Source: Amarolinea sp964580725
GTDB lineage: Bacteria; Chloroflexota; Anaerolineae; SSC4; Amarolineaceae
Assembly (NCBI GenBank): GCA_964580725.1
Contig: CAZOLV010000141.1
Coordinates: forward strand, 1-8,480
Length of the DNA: 8,480 bases
Direction of reading: 5' to 3'
Shown one piece after another: positions 1 through 5,630 of the stretch. Below the pieces are notes generated by a model. It worked only from the letters and a program-made list of their open reading frames with translations. It had not been told where the DNA came from and did not search any database. Made by a program: the position numbers and the translations under genes. How positions within the stretch are numbered: position 1 is the stretch's first letter; each line of letters begins with the position of its first letter.

Positions 1-55
1 TTGGCGGTACAGTCTGGCGAGGGAACGCCAAATGAATTTGGCGGTACAGTCTGGC
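1..55. repeat. 18-bp direct repeat, two copies 37 bp apart
   Basis: TTGGCGGTACAGTCTGGC occurs at 1-18 and again, identical, at 38-55. The first copy touches the window edge, so the repeat may be longer or have more copies to the left. A perfect inverted repeat, CGCCAAAT-GA-ATTTGGCG at 26-43, lies between and overlaps the second copy. Confidence 0.75.
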
Positions 56-71
56 CGCAGGCCCCTCAGGC

Positions 72-110
72 GCGGTTTCAACCGCCCCGCTCGTGTGCGA
101 TTGAAATCGC
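72..110. repeat. Pair of short perfect palindromes sharing a TTTCAA/TTGAAA core
   Basis: GCGGTT-TC-AACCGC at 72-85 and GCGATT-GA-AATCGC at 97-110 are both 14 bp, with 6-bp arms around a 2-nt centre, 11 bp apart. They share the core TTTCAA or its complement in opposite orientations. They look like a small intergenic repeat family; the function is unknown. Confidence 0.6.
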
Positions 111-194
111 CTTCGTCCCCAAAACCCTGTGCACCCTTGCTGTCTGGCGCCTTGGCGTTACCTCTTATCCCCCTCTCTGCGCGCCCGTTTCCCC

Positions 195-225
195 TTCGCA
201 TTTTCCTCTCTCGATGTGGTACAAT
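195..225 (+). promoter_or_regulatory. Probable promoter of moeA (extended -10)
   Basis: TACAAT at 220-225 is preceded by TGG, giving an extended -10 element. A weak -35 candidate, TTCGCA at 195-200, is 19 nt upstream, which is longer than ideal. The element is about 74 nt before the moeA start codon. It is a sequence-only prediction. Confidence 0.45.
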
Positions 226-298
226 CCCCGCAACCCTTTGTTCGTTCGCCCCCTCCTGACAGGCAGCTTGAAGGGAAACTTGAAAGGAAGCAAGAATC

Positions 299-2242
299 TT
301 GTCTCGCAACGTCTATCTGGAAGACATCGGCCTCGAAGAAGCCATGACCCGTTGGGAGCGCGCCCTGACGGCCGCCGGACTCGATCAGCCCCTCCCCGGT
401 GAATGGACGCCCCTGGCGCAGGCGCTCGGACGTGTCACCGCCGAACCGGTCTGGGCGTTGAATTCGGCGCCGCACTACCACGCAGCCGCGATGGACGGCT
501 ACGCCGTGCGCGCCGCCGATACCGTGGGTGCGCTGGAGACGGCGCCGCGACGCCTGACGGTGCCCGATCAGGCGCGGCCCGTGGATACAGGACACGCCAT
601 CCCGCCCGGTTTCGACGCCGTGGTGATGATCGAACAGGTGCACGAGATCGAGATCGAGACTGAGACTGGGATGAAGAAAGGCGCCGCGATCGAGATTCTG
701 GCGGCGGCGGCCCCCTGGCAGCATGTGCGTCCCCTCGGCGAAGACATGGTGGCCGGCGAACTGGTGCTACCGGCCAATCATCGCCTGCGGCCGCAGGATG
801 TGGGCGCCGCCGCAGGCTGCGGTCACACCAAATTGCTGGTGCGACGCCGGCCGCGGGTGGCGATTCAACCGACCGGCAGCGAGTTGGTGCAGCCGGGCAG
901 CCAACTCGAACCAGGCGATGTCGTCGAGTACAACTCACTGATGCTGGCCGGCTTGACGCAGGAATGGGGCGGCGAGGCGCTGCGGCTCCCGCCCGTGCCC
1001 GATGATGCGGCGCAGATCAAAGCAGCGGTGTTGGCGGCGCTGCACGAAAGCGACCTGGTGGTCATCAACGCCGGCTCCTCGGCCGGCTCGCACGATTTCA
1101 CAGCCGACGTCCTGCGCGAGATCGGCGAAGTGCAGGTGCACGGCATCGCCATGCGCCCCGGACATCCCGTTATCTTGGGAGTGGCGCAGGGCAAGGCGGT
1201 GGCGGGCATCCCCGGCTATCCGGCCAGCGCCCTGATCACCTTCGATCTGTTGATCGAACCGCTCCTGGCGCGCTGGCAGGGGCAGTTACCAACCCCGCGC
1301 CCCACCCTGACCGCCGCGCTGACCCGCAAAGTCGTCTCGCCGTTGGGCGAAGACGAGTTCGTACGTGTGACCGTGGGCAAAGTGGGCGACCGGTTCGTCG
1401 CCACGCCGATTCAGCGCGGCGCGGGCGTCATCACCTCGTTGGTCAAAGCGGATGGCATCGTGCGAGTTTCACGCTTCAGCGCCGGCCTGCAGCCTGGCGC
1501 CACAGCCACCGTGGAATTGCTGCGCGACCCGGCCGCCATTGCCAACACCATCGTCGCCATCGGCAGCCATGATCTGACGCTCGACGTGCTGGCGGATCAT
1601 CTGCGCCGGCGCTTTCCGCAACTGACCTTCTCCTCTTCCAATGTCGGTTCGTATGGCGGACTGCTGGCGTTGGCGCGCAACGAAGCGCACCTGGCCGGGG
1701 CGCATCTGCTGGACGAGGAAACGGGGCAATATAACAGTCGCTACGTGGCCGAATTGTTGCCTGGCCAGGCCATCGTCTTGTTGGGCTTCGTACAGCGCAC
1801 CCAGGGGCTGATCATCCCGCCGGGCAACCCCAAGCGCATCAACACGCTGGCTGATCTCACGCGTCCCGACGTGGTGTTCATCAACCGCCAGCGCGGCGCC
1901 GGCACGCGCGTGCTGCTCGACTACCGGCTGAAGCAGGCAGGCCTCGACCCGCGCCGGATTCAGGGCTATGACCGTCAGGAGTTCACGCACTTGGCCGCGG
2001 CCGCGGCGGTCAAGAGCGGCGCTGCCGATTGTACGTTGGGCATTTTGGCGGCGGCGCGGGCGCTTGACCTCGATTTCATTCCGCTGGCCGAGGAACGCTA
2101 CGACCTGGTGATGCGCCAGGCGGTGTACGAGAGCGAACTGCTGCAGCCCTTGTTGACCGTCATGCGCGACGCGGCGTTTCGTCTGGCCGTCGAACGGTTG
2201 GGCGGCTACGGCACGGCCGATCTGGGTAAAGTGCTATCGTAA
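299..2242 (+). CDS. moeA: Molybdopterin molybdotransferase MoeA fused to a periplasmic-binding-protein-like domain
   Basis: This 647-residue protein joins two parts. Residues about 1-410 are MoeA, the cytoplasmic enzyme that inserts molybdate into adenylylated molybdopterin in the last step of molybdenum cofactor synthesis. Visible marks are AMDGYA (64-69), the MoCF-binding domain (about 185-330) with GSSAGSHD (259-266) and GIPGYP (303-308), then the MoeA C-terminal domain. Residues from about 418 (IVAIGSHD) to the end match the PBP-like domain seen in MoeA/LysR-substrate-binding fusions, which may sense or present an oxyanion or ligand; that role is inferred. The TTG start is chosen because GGAAG ends 8 nt upstream and the NVYLEDI opening is typical of such fusions; the next ATG would remove this. 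Ordinary MoeA has about 410 residues. No other cofactor genes are nearby. A GAGATC/GAGACT microsatellite encodes an acidic insert near residue 116. Confidence 0.95.
   Translation: MSRNVYLEDIGLEEAMTRWERALTAAGLDQPLPGEWTPLAQALGRVTAEPVWALNSAPHYHAAAMDGYAVRAADTVGALETAPRRLTVPDQARPVDTGHAIPPGFDAVVMIEQVHEIEIETETGMKKGAAIEILAAAAPWQHVRPLGEDMVAGELVLPANHRLRPQDVGAAAGCGHTKLLVRRRPRVAIQPTGSELVQPGSQLEPGDVVEYNSLMLAGLTQEWGGEALRLPPVPDDAAQIKAAVLAALHESDLVVINAGSSAGSHDFTADVLREIGEVQVHGIAMRPGHPVILGVAQGKAVAGIPGYPASALITFDLLIEPLLARWQGQLPTPRPTLTAALTRKVVSPLGEDEFVRVTVGKVGDRFVATPIQRGAGVITSLVKADGIVRVSRFSAGLQPGATATVELLRDPAAIANTIVAIGSHDLTLDVLADHLRRRFPQLTFSSSNVGSYGGLLALARNEAHLAGAHLLDEETGQYNSRYVAELLPGQAIVLLGFVQRTQGLIIPPGNPKRINTLADLTRPDVVFINRQRGAGTRVLLDYRLKQAGLDPRRIQGYDRQEFTHLAAAAAVKSGAADCTLGILAAARALDLDFIPLAEERYDLVMRQAVYESELLQPLLTVMRDAAFRLAVERLGGYGTADLGKVLS
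644..667 (+). repeat. Hexanucleotide microsatellite inside moeA
   Basis: Two GAGATC units are followed by two GAGACT units, 24 bp in frame, encoding alternating Glu-Ile and Glu-Thr. It sits in the MoeA region between the conserved VVMIEQV segment and VRPLGED, where a surface loop is plausible. Confidence 0.75.
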
Positions 2243-2287
2243 TGACAATTGTTACGTTTCTGTTATAAGTATAGAGTTTTGATTCAC

Positions 2288-2316
2288 TTGTTTGTTGCAA
2301 AAATGTCGTCTACAAT
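2288..2316 (+). promoter_or_regulatory. Probable sigma-70 promoter of the LysM gene
   Basis: TTGTTT (2288-2293) and TACAAT (2311-2316) are separated by 17 nt in the relatively AT-rich spacer after moeA. The predicted start near 2323 leaves a leader of about 55 nt. A weaker alternative is TTGTTA at 2249 with TATAGA at 2270, 15-nt spacing. Confidence 0.5.
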
Positions 2317-2337
2317 CGAATAGTGTCCGCGGTTCGA

Positions 2338-2350
2338 TCCCACTGTGGGA
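2338..2350 (+). promoter_or_regulatory. Palindrome in the LysM leader, possible operator
   Basis: TCCCAC-T-GTGGGA is a perfect 6-bp inverted repeat around one base, inside the predicted leader and 15 nt before the ribosome binding site. The tight centre suits a dimeric DNA-binding site better than a long RNA stem. No regulator is identified. Confidence 0.3.
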
Positions 2351-2378
2351 GATAGGGGATTGACTAGAGGAGGTTGTT

Positions 2379-2732
2379 GTGAAGAAGCTCACCCGAACTG
2401 TCATGTTGGCGCTGTTGATACTCATCGTTGGAGCCATCGTGCAGCCAGCCCCGCCGGCTGCTGCGACGCCCCCGGCAGGAAGCCCCACCCCCGCGATCCA
2501 CGTTGTCAAAAAAGGCGAGACGCTGTCAGGCATTGCCAAACGCTATGGCGTGACAGTGCAAGCGATCAGCGCAGCAAACAGACTGCGCAGTTCCAAGATC
2601 TATGTTGGCCAAAGGCTGCGCATTCCGGCCAAACCGGTCACGGTCACGCCGGCCCCGCGTAACTTGATTGCGCCCACGGCCACCAACACCCCGCTGCCCT
2701 CGATCCTACCAACGGCGCGGCCAAACAACTGA
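2379..2732 (+). CDS. Secreted LysM-domain protein
   Basis: This 117-residue protein starts with a signal peptide: Lys-Lys and Arg at residues 2-6, a hydrophobic core at about 8-21, and a likely cleavage after PPAAA near residue 29. One LysM domain, which binds N-acetylglucosamine polymers such as peptidoglycan, spans residues 40-83 with HVVKKGETLSGIAKRYG at its start and GQRLRIP at its end. The tail (84-117) is a Pro/Thr/Ala-rich linker typical of extracytoplasmic proteins, with no further domain. No lipobox cysteine is seen, so it is probably exported and wall-bound rather than lipidated. The GTG start is supported by AGAGGAGG at 2366-2373, 5 nt upstream. It has its own promoter and terminator, so it is likely monocistronic. 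It has no catalytic domain, so a binding or adaptor role is inferred. Confidence 0.93.
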   Translation: MKKLTRTVMLALLILIVGAIVQPAPPAAATPPAGSPTPAIHVVKKGETLSGIAKRYGVTVQAISAANRLRSSKIYVGQRLRIPAKPVTVTPAPRNLIAPTATNTPLPSILPTARPNN

Positions 2733-2760
2733 CCACCCCTCCGTGGCCTGCGCATGTGTT

Positions 2761-2798
2761 GCGCTCCATCTCTGCGTCGGGGGATGGAGCGTTTTTTT
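2761..2798 (+). terminator. Intrinsic terminator after the LysM gene
   Basis: CGCTCCATC (2762-2770) pairs perfectly with GATGGAGCG (2783-2791) around a 12-nt loop and is followed by seven T residues (2792-2798). It lies about 30 nt after the LysM stop codon. On the minus strand there is no T tract after the stem, so it mainly acts on plus-strand transcription. Confidence 0.92.
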
Positions 2799-2814
2799 GT
2801 CTGGCGCCGGTTGG

Positions 2815-3732
2815 CTATGCGTGCAGTGGGCGGTCCAGATGCGTGAGGCGCAGTGGATTCCAGGAAAACCGGCCCGTGTAGGCGGCGGGCTGACTCGCCA
2901 GCGTGCGTGTGGCGATTTCGTAGCCTTCGGCGATCAGGGTGTCGGTGTGGCTGAAATCCCACAGGTAGGTGGCGATGTGCGGCTTCAGGTGCAGGTGAAG
3001 CACCGGCACGCCTTTGGCCACAGCCAGGGCCAGTTCCATCTGCGTCTCGCGCTCCTGCGTCGTCGTGGTCAGTCTCCACAGAAAGGCCCCCATGCCGCTG
3101 GTTTCCGTGGCCGCCCCGTGCAGGTCGGCCAGGTCGAGGGCGATGATGCGCGTAGCGCCGCGGGCAATGGCCGGCTCCAGCGGCAGGTTGCTGACAGCGC
3201 CGCCGTCCATCAGGCTGGCGCCCTGCCGGCTGATGGGGAAAACCCAGGGCGGCAGCGCAGCCGACGCCTCGACGGCGTCGAGCACGCGGTCGTCAGGATC
3301 GTCGCCATAGATGATCGCCTGGCAATGGTTGAGATCGGCGACGACGACGAACGTCGGCAGTTGCATGACACTGAAGCGCATCTCCGGTTTGAGGCCGTGA
3401 TCCTGCAAGAAGTTGCGCACGGGATTGTCGCGTCTGCGGGCGGCCGCCTTGTAGATCGCATACATTGTCAACCAGGCGGTGCGCGCCGGCAGTAGATCGG
3501 CAGCCGCGGCCTTGCGCCAGAGTCCGTGCAGAGCCTCGATCGTCGCCAGGCTCCAGCCGCGCAGGCCGATGAAAGCGCCGTTGATGGCGCCGACCGATGT
3601 GCCCACCAGAAAATCAGGGCAAATGTCGTGCTCGATCAGCGCCCGCAGCGCGCCGACTTGCAGCGCCCCGCGTGCGCCGCCGCCGCCTAAGGCCAGGGCC
3701 AGTCTCGGCCGTCGTCGCCAGGGAATGTGCAT
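2815..3732 (-). CDS. Patatin-like phospholipase (RssA/YchK type)
   Basis: This 305-residue patatin-family acyl hydrolase uses a Ser-Asp dyad to cleave acyl esters, probably of phospholipids or lysophospholipids. All family marks are visible: the glycine-rich oxyanion loop GGGGARG (16-22), the nucleophile elbow GTSVGA with Ser46, and the DGG motif with Asp176 followed by SNLPL. The length fits bacterial RssA-like proteins with a C-terminal extension. No signal peptide is seen, so it is likely cytoplasmic or membrane-peripheral. The ATG at 3732 is chosen because AGGAGG lies about 9 nt upstream on the minus strand and the conserved domain begins at once; the open frame continues to 4068 but has no homology there. 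It may be cotranscribed with the broken gene 91 nt upstream. Its end converges on the LysM terminator. Confidence 0.95.
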   Translation of the reverse strand: MHIPWRRRPRLALALGGGGARGALQVGALRALIEHDICPDFLVGTSVGAINGAFIGLRGWSLATIEALHGLWRKAAAADLLPARTAWLTMYAIYKAAARRRDNPVRNFLQDHGLKPEMRFSVMQLPTFVVVADLNHCQAIIYGDDPDDRVLDAVEASAALPPWVFPISRQGASLMDGGAVSNLPLEPAIARGATRIIALDLADLHGAATETSGMGAFLWRLTTTTQERETQMELALAVAKGVPVLHLHLKPHIATYLWDFSHTDTLIAEGYEIATRTLASQPAAYTGRFSWNPLRLTHLDRPLHA

Positions 3733-3774
3733 TGAGAAAAACCTCCTGCTTCTTCGCTCACCGGGAAAAGGTAA

Positions 3775-3813
3775 AAACCTGACAGGTTTCCGGGGTAAAA
3801 ACCTGTCAGGTTT
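3775..3813. repeat. Two tandem copies of a 15-bp perfect palindrome
   Basis: AAACCTGACAGGTTT (3775-3789) and AAACCTGTCAGGTTT (3799-3813) are 24 bp apart and differ only at the central base, A versus T, as if one copy were inverted. Flanks are shared too: GGTAA before and TCCG after each. Read on the minus strand each forms AAACC/GGTTT with a TGWCA loop followed by extra T residues, so it could act as a weak terminator or mRNA-stabilising stem between the two minus-strand genes. It has the look of a dispersed REP-like intergenic element. Confidence 0.85.
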
Positions 3814-3823
3814 CCGAGAAGAA

Positions 3824-4600
3824 TCAATCGAAACCGGGCGCGCCAGGGTAGACGTCAAGCAGCCCGACCGGCTGGCCATTGACGAAGACACGCGTATTCC
3901 TCCATGCGCGTACCATCCCAAACAAGCGCCAGAATTTCGCCAGGTCGCTGTGGGTGTAGATGTTACGATAGACGATCTCGCGTTTCTCGTCGAGCAGCTT
4001 GACGAAACCGGGATGGCGGCGGGCGGTGTTGACGACGGAGGTGAAGTTGGACGAGGAGGACTCGCCAAATTCGAGCGCCACGTACCAGCCGCGATTGATC
4101 CAGGTCTTCGTCCGTTCGCTGGGCTGCGCCGGACGCGCCGTGGAATACAAACCCGCCTGCGCCGCCCGTTCCCCCGACGCCAGCAGATCGCGCAAACGCT
4201 GCTGGAAAGCTGAGTCGCGGGTCAGTTCGACCCCCAAGAGAGAAAAGGTCAGTTCGGGGTTGGTCAGCCGGAGGTTGTAAGACTGGCGGGCCGGCCCTTT
4301 GGCCGCGATGGCCTGCTCCAGAATGCCGCAATCGGCGCTTTGCAGTGCGGCCTCCAGCGCCATCTCCACGTCCTGCATGTGCGCCGCGGCCCAGGCGTTC
4401 CAGCGATGCCCGCACATGCTCGCCAGGCAGATTGCCTGCCTGGCGCCGAGCGATACGCCCATTTCGTATTGCAGCCAGAGCAGCGCGCTGAGATCAATGC
4501 CGAGCAGTTCAGCGCGCCTGGCGATCCAGGTGAACTGTTCGGGGCGGCGGTGCAGCCAGGCGCCAATGGCCAGGCAGTGGATGGTCTCTGCGCGCACCAT
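3824..4600 (-). CDS. Hypothetical protein, open downstream part of an amber-interrupted gene
   Basis: This is the 258-residue open part after the in-frame TAG, taken from the first available ATG (codon 83 of the restored reading frame). That ATG has no Shine-Dalgarno sequence, and protein-like sequence continues without a break from it back to the stop codon, so it is probably not a natural start. The part is rich in Trp, Arg and Ala, mostly helical in appearance in its first 120 residues. It ends in a more mixed alpha/beta region with WINRGWYVALEFG and RVFVNGQPVGLLDVYPG. No signal peptide or membrane segment is visible. I do not recognise a domain in this part. It lies 91 nt upstream of the patatin gene on the same strand. 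Confidence 0.6.
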   Translation of the reverse strand: MVRAETIHCLAIGAWLHRRPEQFTWIARRAELLGIDLSALLWLQYEMGVSLGARQAICLASMCGHRWNAWAAAHMQDVEMALEAALQSADCGILEQAIAAKGPARQSYNLRLTNPELTFSLLGVELTRDSAFQQRLRDLLASGERAAQAGLYSTARPAQPSERTKTWINRGWYVALEFGESSSSNFTSVVNTARRHPGFVKLLDEKREIVYRNIYTHSDLAKFWRLFGMVRAWRNTRVFVNGQPVGLLDVYPGAPGFD

Positions 4601-4684
4601 GCCGGCGTGATGGTGTTCTGCCAGCCAACGCAGATCCTGCAGCGCCGTGTCGGCGTGTACATCGTACAGGCTGGCCTCCAGATG

Positions 4685-4687
4685 CTA
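4685..4687 (-). other. In-frame amber codon splitting the gene
   Basis: The plus strand reads CTA, which is TAG on the minus strand, as codon 54 counting from 4846. The context is CTG-TAG-CAT. A single-base change would restore Gln, Tyr, Lys, Glu, Leu, Ser or Trp. Confidence 0.9.
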
Positions 4688-4870
4688 CAGGTACAAAAGC
4701 GCATAGCCGGCAGACAACTCACCGCGGCGCGTTTGCAGCCAGTGTCCAAAGAACCAACGCTGCTCCGGCAACAGCATGGCGAACGTCGTATGAGTCGGCG
4801 GCTCGGCGACATTGGTCGCCTGGTGGGCAAGCGTGAGACTTGTCATGCTGATTGTCTGACGGCCCCCGGC

Positions 4871-4899
4871 TTGACACCAAACGCCGCCCGGCGTATCAT
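4871..4899 (+). promoter_or_regulatory. Near-consensus sigma-70 promoter of the CBS gene
   Basis: TTGACA (4871-4876) is a perfect -35 and TATCAT (4894-4899) a good -10, with 17-nt spacing. The predicted start near 4906 leaves a leader of about 76 nt before the start codon at 4982. Confidence 0.85.
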
Positions 4900-4900
4900 G

Positions 4901-4919
4901 ATTCTGTACAGAGCAGAAT
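4901..4919 (+). promoter_or_regulatory. Palindrome over the predicted transcription start, possible operator
   Basis: TCTGTACAGA (4903-4912) is a perfect 10-bp palindrome, and it sits inside a further inverted repeat ATTCTG (4901-4906) and CAGAAT (4914-4919). It covers the predicted +1 of the CBS gene promoter, a position where a bound repressor would block transcription. No cognate regulator is in the window. Confidence 0.4.
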
Positions 4920-4981
4920 TTCAGCGCCTGACGCCAGTCGAACGTAGTCGGGCGGGCAGTGATAGGGAGGCAACAATATCT

Positions 4982-5602
4982 ATGTACGTGCGCAATCTCA
5001 TGAAGTGTCCGGTCATCACGGCGACGAAAGAAACCGGTGCGGGCGCCGCGCTGCAGCTTATGCGTGAGAAGATCATCCGCCGCTTGCCAATTGTGGACGG
5101 CGAGGGGCGTTTGGTTGGCATCGTCAACGATCGCTCGCTTCTGCGCTTGCTGGCCGAACCGCGCCGACGTCCAAGCGATCCGATTCCAACCGTGGAGCGT
5201 GTCATGTCCAGCCCCGTGGTGACAGTGGCGCCTGACATGCCTCTCGAAGAAGCCGCCTCGACCATGGCCGATCAGCGCGTCGGCGCGCTGTTGGTGGTGG
5301 AAAACGAGCGGCCGGTCGGCATCATCACCGACCGTGACCTCTACCGCATCTTCTTCGATCTGCTTGGTGGCCGTGACCCAGGGCTGCGCGTCACACTACG
5401 AGCGCCGGCCAACGTGGATATTCTGGCCGATGTCGCCATCGCCATTTCCAACGCCGGCGGCGTCCTGCGCAGCTTTGGCAGCGTCACGCACGAGGACGAG
5501 ACGCTGATGGTGCTGAAGGTCAAATACCTCGCCGAGGATGAGCTGCGCCTGAGCCTGCGCGACTTCTCAGTGGAAGTCGAGAGCATCCGCCCGGTGCACT
5601 GA
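4982..5602 (+). CDS. CBS–CBS–ACT domain protein (AcuB-like)
   Basis: This 206-residue protein has two CBS domains, residues about 1-60 and 72-128, each ending with the typical signature (GIVNDRSLL at 46-54 and GIITDRDLY at 113-121). An ACT-like domain follows at about 134-206. Paired CBS modules bind adenine nucleotides such as AMP, ATP or S-adenosylmethionine, and ACT domains bind amino acids or related small molecules. The architecture and length match AcuB-type proteins, so a cytoplasmic regulatory or energy-sensing role is likely; the controlled partner is unknown. The ATG at 4982 is chosen because AGGGAGG (4964-4970) lies 11 nt upstream and CBS homology begins at the first residues. The frame stays open to 4340 upstream, but that part is antisense to another gene. 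A strong promoter lies directly upstream, and the gene converges on the glgB pair. Confidence 0.95.
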   Translation: MYVRNLMKCPVITATKETGAGAALQLMREKIIRRLPIVDGEGRLVGIVNDRSLLRLLAEPRRRPSDPIPTVERVMSSPVVTVAPDMPLEEAASTMADQRVGALLVVENERPVGIITDRDLYRIFFDLLGGRDPGLRVTLRAPANVDILADVAIAISNAGGVLRSFGSVTHEDETLMVLKVKYLAEDELRLSLRDFSVEVESIRPVH

Positions 5603-5629
5603 ACGAAACTGAACGAAGCTGAACGAAAC
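5600..5629. repeat. Decamer tandem repeat filling a convergent gene junction
   Basis: Three units of TGAACGAAAC, the middle one with G at position 9, run from the CBS stop codon to the stop of the facing gene. The first TGA is the CBS stop codon. With a 10-bp period, the TGA at 5600, 5610 and 5620 falls in each of the three forward frames. Confidence 0.85.
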
Positions 5630-5630
5630 G

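Larger units (their letters stand above)
1..298. other. Non-coding left-edge region with repeats and palindromes
   Basis: I see no supported gene here. Open frames entering from the left run into moeA in the wrong frame and show no recognisable protein. The stretch holds an 18-bp direct repeat, three short perfect palindromes at 26-43, 72-85 and 97-110, a pyrimidine-rich tract at about 163-212, and a probable promoter just before moeA. An upstream gene may end beyond the window edge. Confidence 0.6.
3824..4846 (-). pseudogene. Amber-interrupted gene, TerB-N-like N-terminus
   Basis: Reading the minus strand from ATG at 4846 gives 53 codons (MTSLTLAHQ at the start, AGYALLYL at the end), then TAG at 4687-4685, then the same frame stays open to TGA at 3824. 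Restored, the protein would be 340 residues. Protein-like sequence continues across the stop (HLEASLYDVH follows), so this looks like one gene with a single point change such as CAG to TAG. The segment LPEQRWFFGHWLQTRRGE, then the Tyr/Leu-rich stretch before the stop, resembles the TerB-N domain found with tellurite or stress-response TerB proteins; this is recall from pattern only, and modest. No strong ribosome binding site precedes 4846. Sequencing error, true nonsense mutation and programmed readthrough are all possible. TAG also ends patatin and glgB here, so genome-wide amber recoding is unlikely. Confidence 0.65.

Noticed and set aside
1..402. Open frame of 133 codons at the left edge
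   Set aside because: It overlaps the start of moeA in another frame, has a compositionally odd Pro/Arg-rich translation and no ribosome binding site in view.
2260..2350. Possible tRNA, because GGTTCGATCC resembles a T arm
   Set aside because: The bases around the loop do not pair as a T stem, and no acceptor stem or anticodon arm can be formed upstream.
2668..3495. Plus-strand open frame overlapping the LysM gene end and patatin
   Set aside because: It crosses the intrinsic terminator and is antisense to conserved patatin motifs.
3733..4068. N-terminal extension of patatin to a 417-residue protein
   Set aside because: It crosses the palindromic repeats, overlaps the end of the upstream gene in another frame, and a strong AGGAGG precedes the ATG at 3732.
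4264..4830. Minus-strand open frame of 188 codons bridging the amber codon in another frame
   Set aside because: Its translation is rich in Arg, Cys and Pro and unlike a protein, while the frame with the amber codon reads naturally on both sides; a frameshift explanation is therefore not needed.
3824..4846. Genome-wide recoding of TAG as a sense codon
   Set aside because: TAG is the terminal codon of both patatin (2815-2817) and glgB (6038-6040), each at a natural protein end.
4340..4981. Upstream in-frame extension of the CBS gene, which would make a 420-residue protein
   Set aside because: It is antisense to the minus-strand split gene, has no protein-like features, and the ribosome binding site, promoter and CBS homology all point to the ATG at 4982.
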